Origin: JBGRQA01 sp041725895
Lineage (GTDB): Bacteria; Bacteroidota; Bacteroidia; Bacteroidales; Marinifilaceae
Assembly: GCA_041725895.1 (NCBI GenBank)
Contig: JBGRQA010000013.1
Coordinates: 62,001 to 126,000 of the forward strand
DNA: 64,000 nt
Reading direction: 5' to 3'
The notes beneath the pieces are model-generated. The model was given only the letters and a program-made list of their open reading frames with translations, made no database searches and was not told where the DNA came from. The position numbers and the translations under genes are program-made. Shown here piece after piece: positions 53,501 through 62,543 of the stretch (the stretch's first letter is position 1; the number at the start of each line of letters is the position of its first letter).

Positions 53501-56500
53501 GGTGATTGCCACAAGTGGTCCGGATTCCAAATCCTCCAAAGAATTTACTGTGGAAATCGGAAATGCCGATGGTACCACTCCAGGTCAGGGCGATACGGAT
53601 CATTCCATCTCTGCGATTGAAGATAAAGATGCAAAATCCGAACAGGTGAGTGAGAATGCAGTTGTTGGAGATCCTGTCGGGATTACTGCTTTTGCTAGCG
53701 ATCCTGATGAAGATGTAGTGTCCTACCAACTTTCCAATGATTTCCATGGTTGGTTCCAAATTCATCCTACGACTGGTATTGTAAGTGTTTTAGGCAATGT
53801 TGATTACGAGGATGAACGGTTGACCAATTACCAGGCTACTATCGTAGTTGTTGCTACCAGTACCGATTTAAGCACCTCGGAAAAAAGTTTTACCATAGAT
53901 GTTTTGAATGCAGAGGGTGGAAATTCGGGAAATGGAGATACTGATCATCCGATTACTGCTATCGAGGATAGGGATTCCAATGCCGAACAGGTGAATGAGA
54001 ATGCAATAGTCGGTGCTCCGGTTGGAATTACGGCTTTTGCCAGCGATCCGGATGAAGATGTAGTATCCTATCATCTTTCTGATGATTTCCATGCATGGTT
54101 CCAAATTGATTCCGGTTCAGGTGTGGTGACTGTTCTTGGAAATATTGATTATGAGGATAGTAATTTGGTCAACCATGAGGCTACCATTGTCGTTGTGGCT
54201 ACCAGTACTGATAAGAGCACTTCGGAGCGGAGCTTTACCATAAAGGTTTTGAATGCAGACGGAGGAACTTCGGGTGGAGGAGATACGGATCACCGGATTT
54301 CAGCCATTGAGGATAAGGATTCCAATATCGAAGAGGTAAATGAAAATGCCAAAGAAGGCGATCCTGTAGGAATTACGGCTTTTGCTAGCGATCCGGATGA
54401 AGATGTAGTGTCCTACCATCTTTCCAATGATTTCCATGCATGGTTCCAAATTCATCCAACTACAGGTATTGTGAGTGTTAAGGGCAATATTGATTATGAA
54501 GATGAATATTTGGAGAATCATGAGGCTACCATTGTCGTTATTGCTACCAGTACGGATTTAAGTACCTCAGAAAAAAGTTTTACCATAAAGGTTCTGAATG
54601 CAGACGGAGGGACTTCAGGAGGCGGAGATACGGATCATCGGATTTCAGCTATTGAAGATAAGGATGTGGATCCAGAGCAGGTTGAGGAGAATGCAGTTGT
54701 AGGCCATCCTGTAGGAATCAGAGCCTTTGCCAGCGATTTGGATAAGGATGTTGTTTCCTATCATCTTTCCAATGATTTTCATGGCTGGTTCCAAATTGAT
54801 GCTGTTAGTGGAATTGTGAGTGTTTTAGGAAATATAGACTACGAGGCTGAGAATTTGGTTAACCATAAGGCTACCATTGTTGTGGTTGCTACCAGTACTG
54901 ATTTGAGCACTTCGGAACGAAGTTTTACCATAAAGGTTTTGAATGCGGATGGAGGAACTTCAGGCGGGGGAGATACGGATCATCCGATTTCGGCCATTGA
55001 AGATAGGGATTCCAATGCCGAGCAGGTGAATGAGAATGCATCTGTAGGCGATCCTGTAGGAATTACCGCTTTTGCCAGCGATCCTGATGCGGATGTTGTT
55101 TCCTATCATTTGTCCAATGATTTCCATGGTTGGTTCCAGGTTGATCCTACTTCCGGAATTGTGAGTGTTTTGGGGAACATTGACTACGAGGATGCGAATT
55201 TAATCAACCACGAAGCTGCTATTGTAGTTGTTGCTACCAGTACGGATTTGAGCACTTCGGTACGGAGTTTTACCCTAAAGGTATTGGATGCTGATGGCGG
55301 AACTTCGGGCGGAGGAGATACGGATCACCAAATTTCAGCCATTGAGGATAAGGATTCCGATACAGAGCAGGTGAATGAGAATGCAGTTGTAGGCGATCCA
55401 GTAGGAATTACCGCTTTTGCCAGCGATCCTGATGGGGATGAGGTTTCCTGTCATCTAGCCAATGATTTTCATGGTTGGTTCCAAATTGATCCAATTTCCG
55501 GAATCGTGAGTGTCTTGGGGAACATTGATTATGAGGATAGTAATTTGGTCAATCACGAGGCTGCTATTGTCGTTGTTGCTACCAGTACGGATTTGAGCAC
55601 TTCGGAGCGGAGTTTTACCATAAAGGTTCTGAATGCAGAGGGTGGAAACTCAGGAAATGGAGATACGGATCATTGGATTTCAGCTATTGAGGATAAGGAT
55701 TCCAATGCGGAGCAGGTGAATGAAAATGCAGTTGTAGGCGATCCTGTAGGAATTACCGCTTTTGCCAGCGATCCTGATGAGGATGTTGTATCCTATCAGC
55801 TTTCTGATGATTTCCATGGCTGGTTCCGGATTGATCCTTCAAATGGGATTGTGAGTGTTTTGGGGAATATTGATTATGAAGATATAAGATTAGTCAATCA
55901 CGAGGCTGCTATTGTCGTTGTTGCTACCAGTACGGATTTGAGCACTTCGGAGCGGAGTTTTCCAATAAAGATATTGAATGCCGATGGTGGAATTTCAGGC
56001 GGAGGAGATACGGATCATCGAATTTCAGCCATCGAGGATAGGGATTCCAATGCCGAGCAGGTAAATGAGAATGCAAAGGCAGGCGACACGGTGGGAATTA
56101 CGGCTTTCGCCAGTGATGCGGATGATGATGATGTCTCCTATCGACTTGCTGATGATTTCCATGGATGGTTTCAAATTCATCCTTCGAATGGTATCGTAAC
56201 GGTTCTTGGAAACATTGATTATGAGGATACCAGGATGAGTAATCACCTTGCCCCAATTAAAGTGGTGGCAGAAAGTACGGATGGATCTTTTTCCGAAATG
56301 GTTTTCTCTATTGAGATTCGGGATGCAAATGGCAGTTTGCCGGGACAAGGCGATACCGATTATTTGATTTCTGATATTGTAGATGAGGATGAGTTGGAAA
56401 ACTCTATCAGTGAAAATATTTTAAAGGGCGGTAAGGTGAATATTACGGTCCTGGCTACAGATGCGGATGGTGATAAGATTATTTATTCCCTGATAAATGA

Positions 56501-59500
56501 TGCTGATGGAAGGTTTCAGGTGGATCCGGAGAAAGGAGTCGTAACCGTTCTGGATGATACACGCATCGATTATGAGGTTTCGCCTTCTCATCAGATCCGA
56601 ATCCGGGCGCAGAGTATGGATGGTTCTCAAAGTGAGGCCAATTTTACCATCAAGGTACTTAATGTGGATCGGGAACATGGGGATACCGATCACTGGATTT
56701 CCCAGATATCAGATGCTGACAATGGCCCGAATCAGGTGAGTGAGAACGTTTTGAAGGATGAAAAGGTCGGGATTACTGCACTTGCCATTGATGAGGACAG
56801 GGATTATGTATCTTATAGTTTGATAAATGATGCAGATGGTCGCTTCCAAATTTCATCGACCACAGGAGTAATTACGGTACTGGATGCCACACGCATTGAT
56901 TTTGAAAATGCCGAGTCGCATCTTATTAGGGTAAGGGCTGTTAGTACCGATCTTTCGGAAGCCTATGAGAATTTTACCATAGCGGTGATTGATGTGGACA
57001 ATAATCAGGGGGATACGGATCATGCGATTGTTGATTTGAAGGATGTGAATGATGATCCGGATCAGGTTTCTGAGAATGTTTTGCCGGGGGCTTCTGTTGG
57101 AATTATTGCACAAGCCACAGATGAGGATATGGATGTGATAACTTATTCTTTGGTGGATGATGCGGATGGACGCTTTGCAATTGATTCGGAAAATGGGCTA
57201 ATAACAGTAGCTGATGCCTCTCAAATTGATTTCGAACGATGGGCTTCGCACACCATTGTTGTGAAAGCAAAGAGTTCGGATAATTCGGAGTTGTCCAAAG
57301 CTTTTGTAATAGATGTACTGAATGTAGAACAGGGAGATACCGATCATGATATTTCCGATTTGAAGGATTTGAATGATATTCCTAATTTAATTAGTGAGAA
57401 TACATCTGAAGGGGATATGGTTTATATCACAGCCAATGCATACGACGAGGATGGTGATTTGATATCCTATTCTTTGATTGATGACGCGGAGGGACGTTTC
57501 CAAATCGATGCTGTTTCAGGCGAGGTTACGGTGTTGAATGCGAGTTTAATTGACTACGAGCAATGGATCTCTCATTCTATCAAGGTGAAGGCTTTGAGTA
57601 GTGATGGCTCTTCTGAAGAAGCCTTATTTACGGTTCAGGTAAGCAACGAGGATGAAAATTCCGGTGACACCGATCATCGAATTTCTGCAATTCTTGATTC
57701 CAATGGTAGCGATGATATTATCAGTGAGAACGCAGAGGAGAATGATCTTGTTGGGATTACCGCCTTTGCCAGTGATGCCGATGGTGATTTGATATCTTAT
57801 TCTTTGATTGATGATGCGGAGGGACGTTTCCAAATCGATGCGGTTTCAGGTGAGATTACGGTGATGGATGCAAGCTTGATTGACTACGAGCAATGGATCT
57901 CTCATGATATCAGAGTGAAGGCCCTGAGTACCGATGGTTCATTTGAAGAGGCTTCCTTTACCGTTCAGGTGAGCAACGAAGATGAAACATCGGGAGATAC
58001 GGATTCTTCCGTGACTGACTTGAAGGATATTGATGAGGAGGAGAATGGTTTTTTTGAACATCCCGAGCCTGGCATTTCTGTTGGAATTACAGCCAATGCT
58101 ACCGATGCCGATGGCGATGTGATTACCTATAGTTTAACTGATGATGCGAATGGTCGTTTCGCTATCGAAAGTGAAACCGGGGTAGTTACTCTTGCTGATG
58201 CTTCTCAAATTGATTATGAACAATGGATAAGTCATTCCGTTACCATTAGAGCTACCAGTTCTGATGCTTCCTTCGTGGAAAATGTGTTTGAGATTCTAGT
58301 GAAACCTGTTAATGATCCTCCTTCATTTGTTATGGAAGGAGATGTTGAAGTGAAGGAAGATGCGGGGAATCAGTTGATTGAAGGTTGGGCGAGGGAAATT
58401 ACTCCCGGACCTGCAAGTGAACAGGATCAGGAGGTAGAGTTCATTGTAAAGAATAACAATAGCGAATTGTTTACCCGGCAACCTGAAATTGACGTATTGG
58501 GAAATTTGAGTTTTGCTCTTGCAGAGAATGCCCATGGTTCTGCACAAGTAGAGGTTACTCTCCGGGATAATGGAGAAATATATTATGGGGGTAAGAATGT
58601 TTGTGCACCTCAAACTTTTGAAGTTCGGATTCTGGATGTTAATGATTCACCTCAATTTATAAAGGGAGCCGATCAGGTTCTGGAGGAGGATGCGGGCAGT
58701 CAGTTTGTGGAAGGATGGGCCTCCCAAATATCCGCAGGTCCGTACAATGAAATACACCAGAAACTCCATTTTGAGGTAAGCAATTCAAATACCGATTTGT
58801 TTACAGAGCAACCTCAAGTAGATGCGAAGGGTAATCTTAGCTATACTCCTGGTGATAATTCCAACGGAATTTCTGTGGTTACAGTTGTGTTGAAGGATGA
58901 TGGCGGCGTTCTTAATGGGGGTGTGGACAGAAGCATGGAGCAAAGTTTTACTATTACCGTGAATAGTATCAATGATATTCCTGTTGCTTTGGCCGATCAA
59001 TATGAATTAGCTGAAGGGGAAACTTTGTATGTAAATGATGGAGGTGTATTGAAAAATGATATAGATGTTGAAAAGGGTAATCTAAAGGCCATTCTCAAAA
59101 AAGGGGTGAAGCATGGAAGTTTGGAATTGTTGGAGAATGGTTCCTTTACCTATATACACGATGGAGGAGAATCTGTAGCAGATGATTTCACGTATTCAGT
59201 GAGTGATGGATTTTCAGAGAGTCATGAAGTCGAAGTTGCGTTGGTTATTACTCCCGTAAATGATTCACCTGTTTTACAGGAAGATTTTGCAGTAGTAGCA
59301 GAGGATGAAACTTTCTACGGAGCGAATTTGTTAGAGAATGATACGGATGTTGAATCCAATCGATTGTTTATTCAGACAAAAGCGATTCGGGATGTTGCCC
59401 ATGGAGAATTGGTTATCAACCCGGATGGAACTTTTGTTTATACACCTGACAAAGATTTCTTTGGAGAAGATAGCTTTGTTTATAAAGCGGAAGATGATGG

Positions 59501-60155
59501 TACTCCGGCAGAATCTGCTACTTCAGTTGTGCATATCGTGGTAAATCCGGTGAATGATGCACCTCAAGTGGAGGACAATTCAATTACTGTTAAGGAAGCT
59601 TCCCAAAACAATTCCCTGAATATTGTTGCCCCTTTTGATCCGGAGGAGGACGAATTGGAGGTTACTGTTCTGAAACTTCCTGAATTTGGGGAGGTGGTAT
59701 ATTCCAACGGCAATTCCGTTGCCTTGAATGATGCCCTAAGTGTAGAGGAGCTTCAGCAATTGGTCTACAATACGCCGTTCAATTATGTTGGTCAGAATAC
59801 TTTTGTGTATCAGGTTGCCGATACTGGCGGTTTGGTGGCCAGGGCCCAGGTGAGCATACAGGTGGTTCCCTTGAGGGTATTTGTTCCTGAGGTTTTTACG
59901 CCTAATGGGGATAGTCAAAACGAAAAATTTGTAATTGTAGGAATAGAAAAGTATCCCAACAATTCTGTTCAAATCTTTAACAGATGGGGAAATATGGTTT
60001 ACAGTAAACAGCATTACGACAATTCATGGGATGGACATAGTAATATAAGTGGGTTGCACTCCGGTAATAAGTTGCCCTCTTCTACCTATTTCTATGTGGT
60101 GAAACTTTCCGATGGAAAAAAACCGCTTACTGGCTCAATTTTCCTCATGTATTAA
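47502..60155 (+). CDS. Giant T9SS type-B adhesin with 23 cadherin-like repeats
   Basis: About 4,217 residues. ATG 47502 or 47511 gives a signal peptide; the frame is open back to a TTG at 47442, which is unlikely to be used. Order: a PEP-type N-terminal domain; an SdrD-B-like module (SISGTVYYDANRNGKMDGGE, about 49140); two or three Calx-beta modules (about 49490-50510); 23 cadherin-like units (about 50517-58310) of 108-116 residues with DxDxD-type calcium sites and DTDH linkers; two bacterial Ig-like/cadherin-type modules with EDAGxQ motifs; three VCBS-like modules; and a C-terminal type-B sorting domain (EVFTPNGDSQNEKFVI, IFNRWGNMVYS). It is surface-exposed and probably calcium-stiffened, used for adhesion, gliding or cell-cell contact. 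Confidence 0.95.
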   Translation: MEGMKNFYSRSLAGLYVKWQLLLVVLLIGISEQEVWAEGTKQLAPNSTDRIYLALCFGDYGDFGRYNGTSDQRLHIHIEHPEQEQVFLGFSNFVSDGHYPLSGQAVQGFIRIKDPSGRVVWPTKDNSNGYAVGWGNIDSWSKAVNGPKQINGGKGYNAWVFDPAGLSAGDYYIEFSRNQTEYSSHSLFVEWWDITVATKGANPKAIKGRVWSKNWAFQSPATWHWVSHPNNKFRYRVRDDWFGRPFNGTVYSYCTEKNFPGGYVTEVDFRNSGFRGAAFNLAFNWSGTDTTDDFTVNRKSIPGQNRLSPEFPIFLNDPDHEVYPSAPSYGRFLNDEVEDCPRLFGCPGNYFFHVAVEKKGRIELILDFDLNGRFDPDSRDRVITQLFKPHEHESNPLIRDIYWDGLDGKGNEVTDSKIHVIFDYIQGTFHFPMYDVEFMTRGLVPRTVRPVPPPVINANGTTQAYVPKLYWDDSRITGQLMNGQPKIELTGAGAPSHAWDDYNEWEDQGYGNNNSINTYWNSYSSGADNSFIFEMPYHGCELFVPGSISGTVYYDANRNGKMDGGENPEQPQSGVTVYLYKDSNDNKIFDDEDVLADTFITQEPGTFGYPEGTGNYLFEPEIGYEYFVGVESGTDIVTTENYRYYTLYSLGTEHFDQYFGVTAAPVVSLSAIPVQLTEAPQTSTITATLDYEPILPVTIGLNYQGTASADDFTLIVGENATDKNTLKFEPGETTASVQLVSVNDEEAEADESVVVEVNSVTNCVTGDAITQTIRILDDDEAGLIVSKKQVEVAENGLNDSFSVQLKSQPTHSVTLSIHSLIPNEAIVSPTELSFTPEEWNIPQTVFVSGKDDLVDDDDQAFVVELYNVRSEDPFYDENFHEELLGVNRDNDEAGLLLSKDNLQVHEELTTSDVFSVKLKSQPLRDVKIKITSSNEEEGTVDVFWLLFQPSDWQVAKDVVVTSVDERIADGDQTFHIQLDPFASLDEKYKVLGPIEIPVVNVDNDNGVSPIADTDVAVNEVTENADVNDLVGITASAQDEDEEDVVSYHLKNDFYGWFRIDAGTGVVTVAGNIDYEDKNLLNHEATIVVEATSTDLSTSEKSFSIRILDADGGNSGGGDTDHPISAIEDRDSNTEEVNENAKVGDPVGITAFASDPDEDAVSYHLSDDFHGWFQIDAGSGVVTVLGNIDYENNNLINHEATIVAVATSTDLSTSEKSFAIKVLDADGGSSGNGDTDHSISAIEDTDLNADQVDENATVGALVGITAFASDLDKDDVSYHLSNDFHGWFQIDAVSGVVSVAGNIDYEDGNLENHLATIVVVATSTDLSTSEKSFAIEVLNADGGNSGGGDTDHFISAIEDTDLNADQVDENATVGALVGITAFASDLDKDVVSYHLSYDFHGWFQIDAASGIVSVLGNIDYEAEDLVNHEATIVVVATSTDLSSSERSFTIQVLNADGGNSGGGDTDHPISAIEDKDGNTDQVNENAEVGDLVGITAFASDSDEDVVSYQLSNDFHGWFQIDASSGIVTVSGNIDYEDGNLDNHEATIVVVATSTDLSTSEKSFTIKVLDAEGGNSGGGDTDHPISGIEDKDSNPDQVSENAVVGDLVGITAFASDPDEDVVSYQLTNDFYGWFQIDATSGTVSVLGNIDYEDGNLVNHEATIKVVATSTDLSTSEKSFTIKVLDAAGGNTGGGDTDHPISGIEDKDENTDQVNENAVVGDLVGITAFASDPDEDVVSYQLTNDFYGWFRIDAGTGVVSVLGNIDYEDARLVNHLATIVVAATSTDLSTSEKSFTIKVLDADGNTPGGGDTDFSVSQISDVDSAPNEINENCKQNEIVHIQANATDPDGDAVSYFLLDDAGGRFKIDEGTGVVQVKDDSNIDHENSSSHNIVVKAVSTDGSFSTRLFAITVLDAVIDDDHTVSEIQDIDKVENRISENSKVGDLVHIWAFATDPDPGDVVSYSLNNDILGWFTIDEQTGVVKVNGNVDYEDVRLVDYKATFEVIATSGPDSKSSKEFTVEIGNADGTTPGQGDTDHSISAIEDKDAKSEQVSENAVVGDPVGITAFASDPDEDVVSYQLSNDFHGWFQIHPTTGIVSVLGNVDYEDERLTNYQATIVVVATSTDLSTSEKSFTIDVLNAEGGNSGNGDTDHPITAIEDRDSNAEQVNENAIVGAPVGITAFASDPDEDVVSYHLSDDFHAWFQIDSGSGVVTVLGNIDYEDSNLVNHEATIVVVATSTDKSTSERSFTIKVLNADGGTSGGGDTDHRISAIEDKDSNIEEVNENAKEGDPVGITAFASDPDEDVVSYHLSNDFHAWFQIHPTTGIVSVKGNIDYEDEYLENHEATIVVIATSTDLSTSEKSFTIKVLNADGGTSGGGDTDHRISAIEDKDVDPEQVEENAVVGHPVGIRAFASDLDKDVVSYHLSNDFHGWFQIDAVSGIVSVLGNIDYEAENLVNHKATIVVVATSTDLSTSERSFTIKVLNADGGTSGGGDTDHPISAIEDRDSNAEQVNENASVGDPVGITAFASDPDADVVSYHLSNDFHGWFQVDPTSGIVSVLGNIDYEDANLINHEAAIVVVATSTDLSTSVRSFTLKVLDADGGTSGGGDTDHQISAIEDKDSDTEQVNENAVVGDPVGITAFASDPDGDEVSCHLANDFHGWFQIDPISGIVSVLGNIDYEDSNLVNHEAAIVVVATSTDLSTSERSFTIKVLNAEGGNSGNGDTDHWISAIEDKDSNAEQVNENAVVGDPVGITAFASDPDEDVVSYQLSDDFHGWFRIDPSNGIVSVLGNIDYEDIRLVNHEAAIVVVATSTDLSTSERSFPIKILNADGGISGGGDTDHRISAIEDRDSNAEQVNENAKAGDTVGITAFASDADDDDVSYRLADDFHGWFQIHPSNGIVTVLGNIDYEDTRMSNHLAPIKVVAESTDGSFSEMVFSIEIRDANGSLPGQGDTDYLISDIVDEDELENSISENILKGGKVNITVLATDADGDKIIYSLINDADGRFQVDPEKGVVTVLDDTRIDYEVSPSHQIRIRAQSMDGSQSEANFTIKVLNVDREHGDTDHWISQISDADNGPNQVSENVLKDEKVGITALAIDEDRDYVSYSLINDADGRFQISSTTGVITVLDATRIDFENAESHLIRVRAVSTDLSEAYENFTIAVIDVDNNQGDTDHAIVDLKDVNDDPDQVSENVLPGASVGIIAQATDEDMDVITYSLVDDADGRFAIDSENGLITVADASQIDFERWASHTIVVKAKSSDNSELSKAFVIDVLNVEQGDTDHDISDLKDLNDIPNLISENTSEGDMVYITANAYDEDGDLISYSLIDDAEGRFQIDAVSGEVTVLNASLIDYEQWISHSIKVKALSSDGSSEEALFTVQVSNEDENSGDTDHRISAILDSNGSDDIISENAEENDLVGITAFASDADGDLISYSLIDDAEGRFQIDAVSGEITVMDASLIDYEQWISHDIRVKALSTDGSFEEASFTVQVSNEDETSGDTDSSVTDLKDIDEEENGFFEHPEPGISVGITANATDADGDVITYSLTDDANGRFAIESETGVVTLADASQIDYEQWISHSVTIRATSSDASFVENVFEILVKPVNDPPSFVMEGDVEVKEDAGNQLIEGWAREITPGPASEQDQEVEFIVKNNNSELFTRQPEIDVLGNLSFALAENAHGSAQVEVTLRDNGEIYYGGKNVCAPQTFEVRILDVNDSPQFIKGADQVLEEDAGSQFVEGWASQISAGPYNEIHQKLHFEVSNSNTDLFTEQPQVDAKGNLSYTPGDNSNGISVVTVVLKDDGGVLNGGVDRSMEQSFTITVNSINDIPVALADQYELAEGETLYVNDGGVLKNDIDVEKGNLKAILKKGVKHGSLELLENGSFTYIHDGGESVADDFTYSVSDGFSESHEVEVALVITPVNDSPVLQEDFAVVAEDETFYGANLLENDTDVESNRLFIQTKAIRDVAHGELVINPDGTFVYTPDKDFFGEDSFVYKAEDDGTPAESATSVVHIVVNPVNDAPQVEDNSITVKEASQNNSLNIVAPFDPEEDELEVTVLKLPEFGEVVYSNGNSVALNDALSVEELQQLVYNTPFNYVGQNTFVYQVADTGGLVARAQVSIQVVPLRVFVPEVFTPNGDSQNEKFVIVGIEKYPNNSVQIFNRWGNMVYSKQHYDNSWDGHSNISGLHSGNKLPSSTYFYVVKLSDGKKPLTGSIFLMY
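50517..58310 (+). repeat. Tandem array of 23 cadherin-like coding repeats
   Basis: The linker word DTDH recurs every 115 residues (345 bases) in units 1-7 and 10-17. Two subfamilies can be told apart: a long one with DFHGWFQI (units 1-7 and 10-17) and a short one of 106-110 residues with DDADGRFQI (units 8 and 18-23); unit 9 is intermediate. The first 150 or so bases of units 3 (from 51210) and 4 (from 51555) differ at only about four positions. Confidence 0.9.
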
Positions 60156-60383
60156 AATGTTTTGATTTTATGGCCCATTGAAAGAGAGTGAATTGTTGGT
60201 TTGGATTGATCTAAAGAAGGATGTTTGTCCTTTCCTGTGTAGAATTAGCTTGTTATGCAAACTTGAGAATAGGTGAAGACATTATGCTTGTTTGATTCAT
60301 TTGTCTGTAATGGAATTTAGGTGCAGAATTATCGATAATAATTTAGAAAGCAGGACAAGAGCTTCTATATAGAATTGTCTGCC
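60156..60383. other. Intergenic stretch between convergent genes
   Basis: The stretch lies between the adhesin and the minus-strand LytTR regulator. I see no clear terminator hairpin and no gene. Confidence 0.4.
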
Positions 60384-61097
60384 TTAAACTTTGGGGAGAA
60401 ATTCCTGTACTCGTAACTTATAGTTTCGACCAATTGGAATGCTGTTCCCTGCGATTTCAACATGTTGGTTGGAATAAGCCTCAATTTGGGGACGGGAAAT
60501 GATATAGGAGCGATGAATGCGATAGAATTGATCTGAAGGTAATTCTTGCTCAAAGTAGCAAAGCAATTGTTTGGTTACGATATTTCGTTGTTTGGTATGG
60601 ATTTTTACGTAATCGCTGAGACTTTCAATGAATAGAATATCCTTAAGATATATTTTTACCATTTTCCGGTTTTCCTTAACAAAAATGTGTTTTTCTGTTT
60701 TTTCGGGAGTGGATAACTGATTGAATTCCTGCTGGGGCAGTGATCTTAGTTTGTAATACTTGTTCATTGCAGTCAGAAAACGGTCAAAACCAAATGGTTT
60801 GAGTAGGTAATCCAGTGCGTTCAATTCAAATCCTTCTACTGCATAATTTCGATAAGCTGTGGTAAAGATAATGGATGGGGGATTGCTGAGACTTTTTGCA
60901 AAATCAAGTCCGGAGAGTTCGGGCATTTGGATGTCCAAAAAAATCAAGTCGATTCTGTTTTGATGGATAAGATTCACAGCTTCCAATGCATCCTCACAAA
61001 CTTTTACCAATTCAACGTTTTTTAATTTTTGAATGTAGTTTTCCAGTACACTGGCTGCCAGTGGTTCGTCGTCGATGATGAGGCATCTGGTTTTCAT
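60384..61097 (-). CDS. LytTR-family response regulator
   Basis: A 237-residue regulator: a receiver domain (acidic pair D9/D10, phospho-acceptor D55 in LIFLDIQMPE, lysine in LLKPFGFDRF) and a C-terminal LytTR DNA-binding domain (about 135-235: IFVKENRKMVKIYLKDILFIES, YVKIHTKQRNIVT, FYRIHRSYI). It is encoded 79 bases downstream of a LytS-type kinase on the same strand, its likely partner. LytTR regulators of Bacteroidota often control surface or transport genes; the target here is unknown, though the adjacent adhesin is a candidate. Confidence 0.95.
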   Translation of the reverse strand: MKTRCLIIDDEPLAASVLENYIQKLKNVELVKVCEDALEAVNLIHQNRIDLIFLDIQMPELSGLDFAKSLSNPPSIIFTTAYRNYAVEGFELNALDYLLKPFGFDRFLTAMNKYYKLRSLPQQEFNQLSTPEKTEKHIFVKENRKMVKIYLKDILFIESLSDYVKIHTKQRNIVTKQLLCYFEQELPSDQFYRIHRSYIISRPQIEAYSNQHVEIAGNSIPIGRNYKLRVQEFLPKV

Positions 61098-61176
61098 TTT
61101 TTTATTTGTTGAGTGATAGAAAATAAATTTAACAAAAAACAGGAAGGATAAAAACCCTAATAATTTCTTCTTAATC

Positions 61177-62238
61177 CTATGTATTAGAAATTTTTAATTT
61201 CAGATCGACTCTGAAAACAGATTTTTCTTCTCTTACTATCAATGTGTGTTGGTTGGGGTAAAGCAGTTCCAATCTTCTTTTCACATTTTTCAGGCCGATA
61301 CCATTGGTATACCCATGGTGATCCTTAACTGGTGTATCCGATTTGCTGTTTTCAACCAGTAGACTGAAATTTTTTTCCTCAGTTTTGATTCGGACTACAA
61401 TCCGGTTATTTTTCGATTTCTTGCTGACCCCGTGTTTAAAGCTGTTTTCAATAAAGGGTAGGATAAGCATAGGTGCAATTTGCTTTGAATTTTGAGTTCC
61501 TGAAATTCCAAGGTCTACTTCCAAGCGATGTCCGTAACGTAAGCTTTCCAGGGAGATATAGTTTTTTATAAGTTCGATTTCTTTTTCCAGGCTCACATAA
61601 GGCTCGTTGCATTGGTAAAGCATGTAATCCAGTAGGGAGGAAAGTTTTAGAATTCCTTCGGCAGTTTGGTCTGACTTCCTTAATGCCAAAGCGTAAAGAT
61701 TGTTTAATGTATTGAATAGGAAGTGCGGATGAATTTGTCCTTTTAAGAGAGCTAATTCCGATTCCAGATTCTTTTGTGTCAATATTTGATTGTCTCGATT
61801 TGATTCCAACCACTGTTTCATGAATTTTAGGGTGGCAAATAGGCTTACCACCGCATATACACGAATGAATTCCCGAAGGATTTGGCCTGGCATATAAAAT
61901 TCCGTGACCATGGCATCCAGGTAACAAATTGGGATGATGAAGTATTTGTAGGAGGTTCGTTGTAGCACAGAAAACACTAATGCAGATAGGAGGAAACCGA
62001 GAAGAAAAAGCAGGATGCGTTTTCGCACCAGCAATTTGGGGACTAAAACATAAACTGTAAAGTAACTTGCCGACAACATAACTGGCAGCAGGAGAAGAGT
62101 ATGTATGAATTTGATGAGATACTGTCCGCCAATGCTTCCGTAGACAAAGGTGTAGAGAGCTGTAAATAGCAGCCAGAAAAGCAGATGGGTGAGGTATTTG
62201 CGTTTTACAAATATCGGGGGAAAAGAGTATTCAAGCAT
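61177..62238 (-). CDS. LytS-type sensor histidine kinase (His_kinase family)
   Basis: A 353-residue kinase. Four membrane helices occupy about residues 17-135, followed by a short coiled coil and the His_kinase domain with the motif GQIHPHFLFNTLNNLYAL, where H172 is the likely phospho-acceptor. The HATPase domain has the N-box PFIENSFKHGVSKK and a GIGLKNVKRRLELLYP G-box. No extracellular sensor domain is present, so the membrane part probably senses. Pairs with the LytTR regulator encoded next. Confidence 0.94.
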   Translation of the reverse strand: MLEYSFPPIFVKRKYLTHLLFWLLFTALYTFVYGSIGGQYLIKFIHTLLLLPVMLSASYFTVYVLVPKLLVRKRILLFLLGFLLSALVFSVLQRTSYKYFIIPICYLDAMVTEFYMPGQILREFIRVYAVVSLFATLKFMKQWLESNRDNQILTQKNLESELALLKGQIHPHFLFNTLNNLYALALRKSDQTAEGILKLSSLLDYMLYQCNEPYVSLEKEIELIKNYISLESLRYGHRLEVDLGISGTQNSKQIAPMLILPFIENSFKHGVSKKSKNNRIVVRIKTEEKNFSLLVENSKSDTPVKDHHGYTNGIGLKNVKRRLELLYPNQHTLIVREEKSVFRVDLKLKISNT

Positions 62239-62543
62239 AAGTTTTTATTAATTGAAAAGAGAAAATTCTTGCTTTCACATGCTTTATAGTCAATAAAAAT
62301 AGGTGATATTATGATGCATTCCTATTTTCTGCTTGTTTACTCGGTAAATGTAGGATATACAGCGCTGAACTACTCAAAAAGAGGGTAAACGACATTTGTT
62401 TTCAGCAAACAGTTCCCTGTCTACTTTTCGGAGTTCCCTGTCGATTCTTTTTTTTTCCTAAAGCCAATCCTACGATATTCGTCAATGAAGTAATTAGTAG
62501 AAGTGAAAGCAAATCAATTGTCTAATTATAAAATGTTTCTTAT
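62239..62543. other. Divergent intergenic region
   Basis: It separates the minus-strand kinase from the plus-strand NTF2-like gene and must hold both promoters. I could not pin down -7 boxes with confidence. Confidence 0.4.

Noticed and set aside
50349..57833. Many minus-strand open frames with words such as NLEPTMEIIGK
   Set aside because: They are antisense shadows of the cadherin-like repeats and recur with the same 345-base step.
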